Shown here piece by piece: positions 3,814-6,678 of a stretch of 6,678 nt of DNA. Under the pieces are notes generated by a model. It made no database searches and was not told the origin of the DNA. It saw only the letters and a program-made list of their open reading frames with translations. The position numbers were made by a program, and so were the translations under genes. The stretch is from Blastocatellia bacterium. Lineage in GTDB: Bacteria > Acidobacteriota > Blastocatellia > Pyrinomonadales > Pyrinomonadaceae. The stretch's first letter is position 1. Every line of letters starts with the position of its first letter. Location of the stretch: NCBI GenBank assembly GCA_003175865.1, contig PSRF01000104.1:1-6678 (forward strand), in the 5' to 3' direction.

Positions 3814-6678
3814 TTACCGGGTGGAAACCGCATCGACTGAATGTTGTGCCGCATGTAGTTCTTGAAGGGAATGCACCGATGGAGTTGCGTTCGCGGTCTG
3901 TGCGGAAATCGCCTCAACGAGTGCCTGTGCACCGGTCATCGTAGTTACGCATGGAACGTTGTACTGCAAGGCTGCACGACGAATGGCTTGTTCGTCATAA
4001 TGTGAAACACTACCAAGTGGAGTATTGATTACTAGTGAGATGTCACCACGTTTGATGTAGTCGACTATATTGGGACGTCCTTCGTTTACTTTGAAAACAT
4101 TCTCGACTTCGAGTCCCACTTCGCGTAATCGCGCTGCCGTACCGAGCGTAGCAATTAGACTAAAACCAAGTCGCGAAAGTTTGCGAGCCAAGAGAACGGC
4201 GGCGCCTTTGTCGATCTCGTTCACACTCATGAAGGCTTTTCCGCTGACTGGCAACGTCAGATTTGCCCCCATCATTGCTTTACCGTAAGCCTCACCAAAC
4301 GTTTCACCAATTCCCATCACTTCACCGGTGGAATGCATTTCCGGACTCAAGACCGGGTCAACTCCAGGAAACTTCACGAAAGGAAATACCGGCGACTTGA
4401 TAAAGAACCGTTGCACACTCAATTCATCAGGCAAACCAAAGTCTTTCAATTTCTGTCCTGCCATTACGAGTGCCGCAATACGTGCGATCGGGAACCCGGT
4501 AGCCTTGGAAACGAATGGCACCGTGCGAGATGCGCGCGGGTTCACTTCAAGAACGTAAACGCGATGGTCTTTGATTGCGAACTGGATATTCATCAAGCCG
4601 TGAACCGAAAGTGCTGTCGCCAACTTACGCGTGTAGTGTCGCATCGTTTCGATATGTTCGGGGTCGATGCGGACCGGCGGCAAAACGCACGATGAATCGC
4701 CAGAGTGGATTCCAGCTTCTTCGATATGTTCTTGAATTCCTGCAATGACGCACGCGGTTTCGTCCGCAAGAGCGTCAACGTCAAACTCGGCCGCTTGCTC
4801 CAGAAATTTATCGATCAAAACCGGACGATCGGGAGTAAAACCCACTGCAGTCCGAACATATCGTTCCAAAGCATCCTCGTCGTAAACGATAGCCATAGCA
4901 CGACCGCCCAGGACATAACTTGGTCTGACGAGCACCGGGTAACCGATGCGGCCGGCTACATCACGCGCCTCTTCAGGAGACGAAGCCATTCCATGCGCAG
5001 GTTGAGGAATACCCAACTCTTGTAACAACGCACCGAAACGCTTGCGATCTTCCGCGAGATCGATCGAGTCGGGCGACGTGCCAATAACTTTGACACCGGC
5101 CTTTTGGAGACGCATCGCAAGATTCAACGGTGTCTGGCCACCAAACTGCACAATCACACCATCGGGCCTTTCGACATCAACGATATTCATCACATCTTCG
5201 AACGTGAGTGGTTCGAAGTAGAGGCGATCCGACGTGTCGTAGTCTGTCGAAACTGTTTCCGGATTACAGTTGACCATGATCGTTTCGAAGCCAGCTTCAT
5301 GCAGAGCGAACGAGGCATGACAACAGCAATAGTCAAATTCAATTCCCTGCCCGATCCGATTTGGTCCTGAACCGAGAATCATAATTTTGCGACGATCCGT
5401 TGGATTCGACTCATCTTCAGTCTCGTAGGTTGAATATAGATAAGGAGTGAAGGATTCAAACTCGGCGCCACATGTATCAACTCGTTTGTAAACAGGAACG
5501 ATTCCCAAGTGCTTACGGTATTGACGAACTTCGTCTTCGGAGCGTTCAGTAAGGTAGGCAAGACGGCGATCGGACAGCGCAACTTCTTTGAAGCTGCGTA
5601 ACTCATCGGCCGAAATCTCCTCGAGCCTACGTCCTTCGATGTCACTCTGGATTTCCATTACTTGTTGCAACTGATCCAGGAACCACGGATCGATACGTGA
5701 CAGGCGATAGATCTCCTCAATGGACCAGTTGTGTTGAAGAGCGTAAGTTATGTATGAGAAACGTTGTGAGTTAGGTCGCGCAAGTTTTCTTTGCAAAGCA
5801 TCGTCTGAGATGTCTTCAAGACGTAACGGCTTCACAGCTTCCAGCGATCTCAAACCTTTGAATAGTGCTTCTTTGAACGTACGCCCGATTGCCATTACCT
5901 CGCCAACAGACTTCATTTGAGTTCCAAGTACATCTTCGGCTTCACGGAATTTCTCGAAGTCCCACTTTGGAATCTTGGCAACAACGTAATCAATTGTCGG
6001 TTCGAATGATGCAGGTGTTTTCTTTGTAATGTCGTTTGGAATCTCGTCGAGTGTGTAACCAACCGCAAGCTTCGCTGCGATCTTCGCAATCGGAAACCCA
6101 GTCGCTTTTGACGCAAGCGCCGACGAACGAGAGACACGAGGATTCATTTCGATAATACGGATTTCGCCATTAGTTGGATTAACACCAAACTGAATGTTTG
6201 AGCCACCAGTCTCAACACCCACTTTGCGAATGACGCGAATGGCCATATCGCGTAACAGTTGGTACTCACGGTCAGTCAGAGTTTGCGCTGGAGCAACGGT
6301 AATCGAATCTCCGGTGTGCACTCCCATCGGGTCAAAGTTTTCAATCGAACAAATGATCACGACGTTGTCAGCGAGGTCGCGCATCACTTCGAGCTCAAAC
6401 TCTTTCCACCCAAGGATTGACTCCTCAATCAATACTTCGTGAATCGGCGACGCAGCGAGTCCGCCGCGAATGATTTCTTCAAATTCTTCCGGGTTGTAGG
6501 CAGTTCCGCCACCGGTGCCACCCAACGTAAACGATGGCCTGATAATCGCTGGGTAACCGGTTAATGCAACGATCTCTTTGGCTTCATCCCACGATTGTGC
6601 GAAACCACCGCGGGGCATTTCCAAGCCAGCTTCGTCCATTGCCTGTTTGAAGAGCAATCGATTCTCAGCAACTTTAAT
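3814..6678 (-). CDS. carB: Carbamoyl-phosphate synthase large subunit (5' end outside window)
   Basis: The frame is open from the right edge to TAA 3816-3814, giving 954 residues. The first codon at the edge is ATT, within [10 protein letters not shown]. Compared with the usual roughly 1070 residues, about 120 N-terminal residues lie outside. The enzyme makes carbamoyl phosphate from bicarbonate, ammonia (channelled from glutamine by CarA) and two ATP, for pyrimidine and arginine synthesis. The first ATP-grasp half includes [26 protein letters not shown] and [18 protein letters not shown]. The oligomerisation region lies around 5830-5410 and carries PVYKRVDTC. The second half opens with [14 protein letters not shown] (near 5370-5330) and [18 protein letters not shown], then [11 protein letters not shown] and [18 protein letters not shown]. 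The C-terminal MGS-like allosteric domain (about 4260-3890) keeps [17 protein letters not shown] and INTPLG, matching the residues that hold UMP/IMP in the E. coli enzyme, so nucleotide regulation is plausible. No frameshift or missing motif is seen. carA is not in the window. Gene order suggests carB heads the transcript into the kinase-fold gene. Confidence 0.98.
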   Translation of the reverse strand: MKVAENRLLFKQAMDEAGLEMPRGGFAQSWDEAKEIVALTGYPAIIRPSFTLGGTGGGTAYNPEEFEEIIRGGLAASPIHEVLIEESILGWKEFELEVMRDLADNVVIICSIENFDPMGVHTGDSITVAPAQTLTDREYQLLRDMAIRVIRKVGVETGGSNIQFGVNPTNGEIRIIEMNPRVSRSSALASKATGFPIAKIAAKLAVGYTLDEIPNDITKKTPASFEPTIDYVVAKIPKWDFEKFREAEDVLGTQMKSVGEVMAIGRTFKEALFKGLRSLEAVKPLRLEDISDDALQRKLARPNSQRFSYITYALQHNWSIEEIYRLSRIDPWFLDQLQQVMEIQSDIEGRRLEEISADELRSFKEVALSDRRLAYLTERSEDEVRQYRKHLGIVPVYKRVDTCGAEFESFTPYLYSTYETEDESNPTDRRKIMILGSGPNRIGQGIEFDYCCCHASFALHEAGFETIMVNCNPETVSTDYDTSDRLYFEPLTFEDVMNIVDVERPDGVIVQFGGQTPLNLAMRLQKAGVKVIGTSPDSIDLAEDRKRFGALLQELGIPQPAHGMASSPEEARDVAGRIGYPVLVRPSYVLGGRAMAIVYDEDALERYVRTAVGFTPDRPVLIDKFLEQAAEFDVDALADETACVIAGIQEHIEEAGIHSGDSSCVLPPVRIDPEHIETMRHYTRKLATALSVHGLMNIQFAIKDHRVYVLEVNPRASRTVPFVSKATGFPIARIAALVMAGQKLKDFGLPDELSVQRFFIKSPVFPFVKFPGVDPVLSPEMHSTGEVMGIGETFGEAYGKAMMGANLTLPVSGKAFMSVNEIDKGAAVLLARKLSRLGFSLIATLGTAARLREVGLEVENVFKVNEGRPNIVDYIKRGDISLVINTPLGSVSHYDEQAIRRAALQYNVPCVTTMTGAQALVEAISAQTANATPSVHSLQELHAAQHSVDAVSTR

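Noticed and set aside
3711..6442. Plus- and minus-strand frames inside carB (for example 4333-4695 and 4705-5025)
   Set aside because: They lie within the fully intact carB frame, and their translations have the irregular composition typical of off-frame reading.
1..6678. Defence system, prophage, insertion sequence or CRISPR array
   Set aside because: I found no transposase, integrase, nuclease or repeat-spacer pattern, and no terminal inverted repeats. All long frames are accounted for by the genes listed.

Overview
The window is bacterial chromosomal DNA with a base composition close to 50% GC. It is gene-dense and shows no mobile-element, phage, CRISPR, rRNA or tRNA signatures. The CarB sequence, the small Cys4 protein and the leftmost secreted protein look most like what I remember from soil Acidobacteriota (Blastocatellia-type). 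That placement is an impression from protein flavour, not a proof. Start codons are mixed: two ATG, two TTG and one GTG, with carB's start outside the window.

Right and centre (1341-6678, all minus strand): a co-directional block reads carB (5' end cut off by the right edge), a choline-kinase/aminoglycoside-phosphotransferase-fold protein with an altered catalytic loop, a YccU-like CoA-binding protein, and a MoaB/Mog-type molybdopterin-binding protein. The gaps are 72, 114 and 12 nt. I see no intrinsic terminator inside the block. A good one closes it at 1341-1380, about 90 nt after the last stop codon. Read-through from carB is possible, but the 114-nt gap holds an inverted repeat and a weak promoter-like sequence, so the last two genes may also be expressed separately. 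The four products share no obvious pathway: pyrimidine/arginine precursor synthesis, an unknown small-molecule kinase, CoA binding, and molybdenum cofactor synthesis.

Left (1-1268): two genes are divergently transcribed from a 283-bp region (794-1076). On the minus strand is a signal-peptide-bearing protein with an HExxH zinc-metalloprotease-like motif, running off the left edge. It begins with TTG behind a GGGAGGAAG ribosome-binding site. On the plus strand is a 63-residue protein with two CxxC pairs (a zinc ribbon), started by GTG behind a strong AAGGAG. The shared control region carries a 10-bp-arm hairpin and a scatter of GTTACC/GTTAAC words, which suggests regulator binding.

The points most worth a second look are the secreted HExxH protein of a family I cannot name, the kinase-fold protein whose HGD-x4-N loop reads KGD-x4-D, and the repeat-rich divergent control region. 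No multi-gene defence or mobile system is visible.
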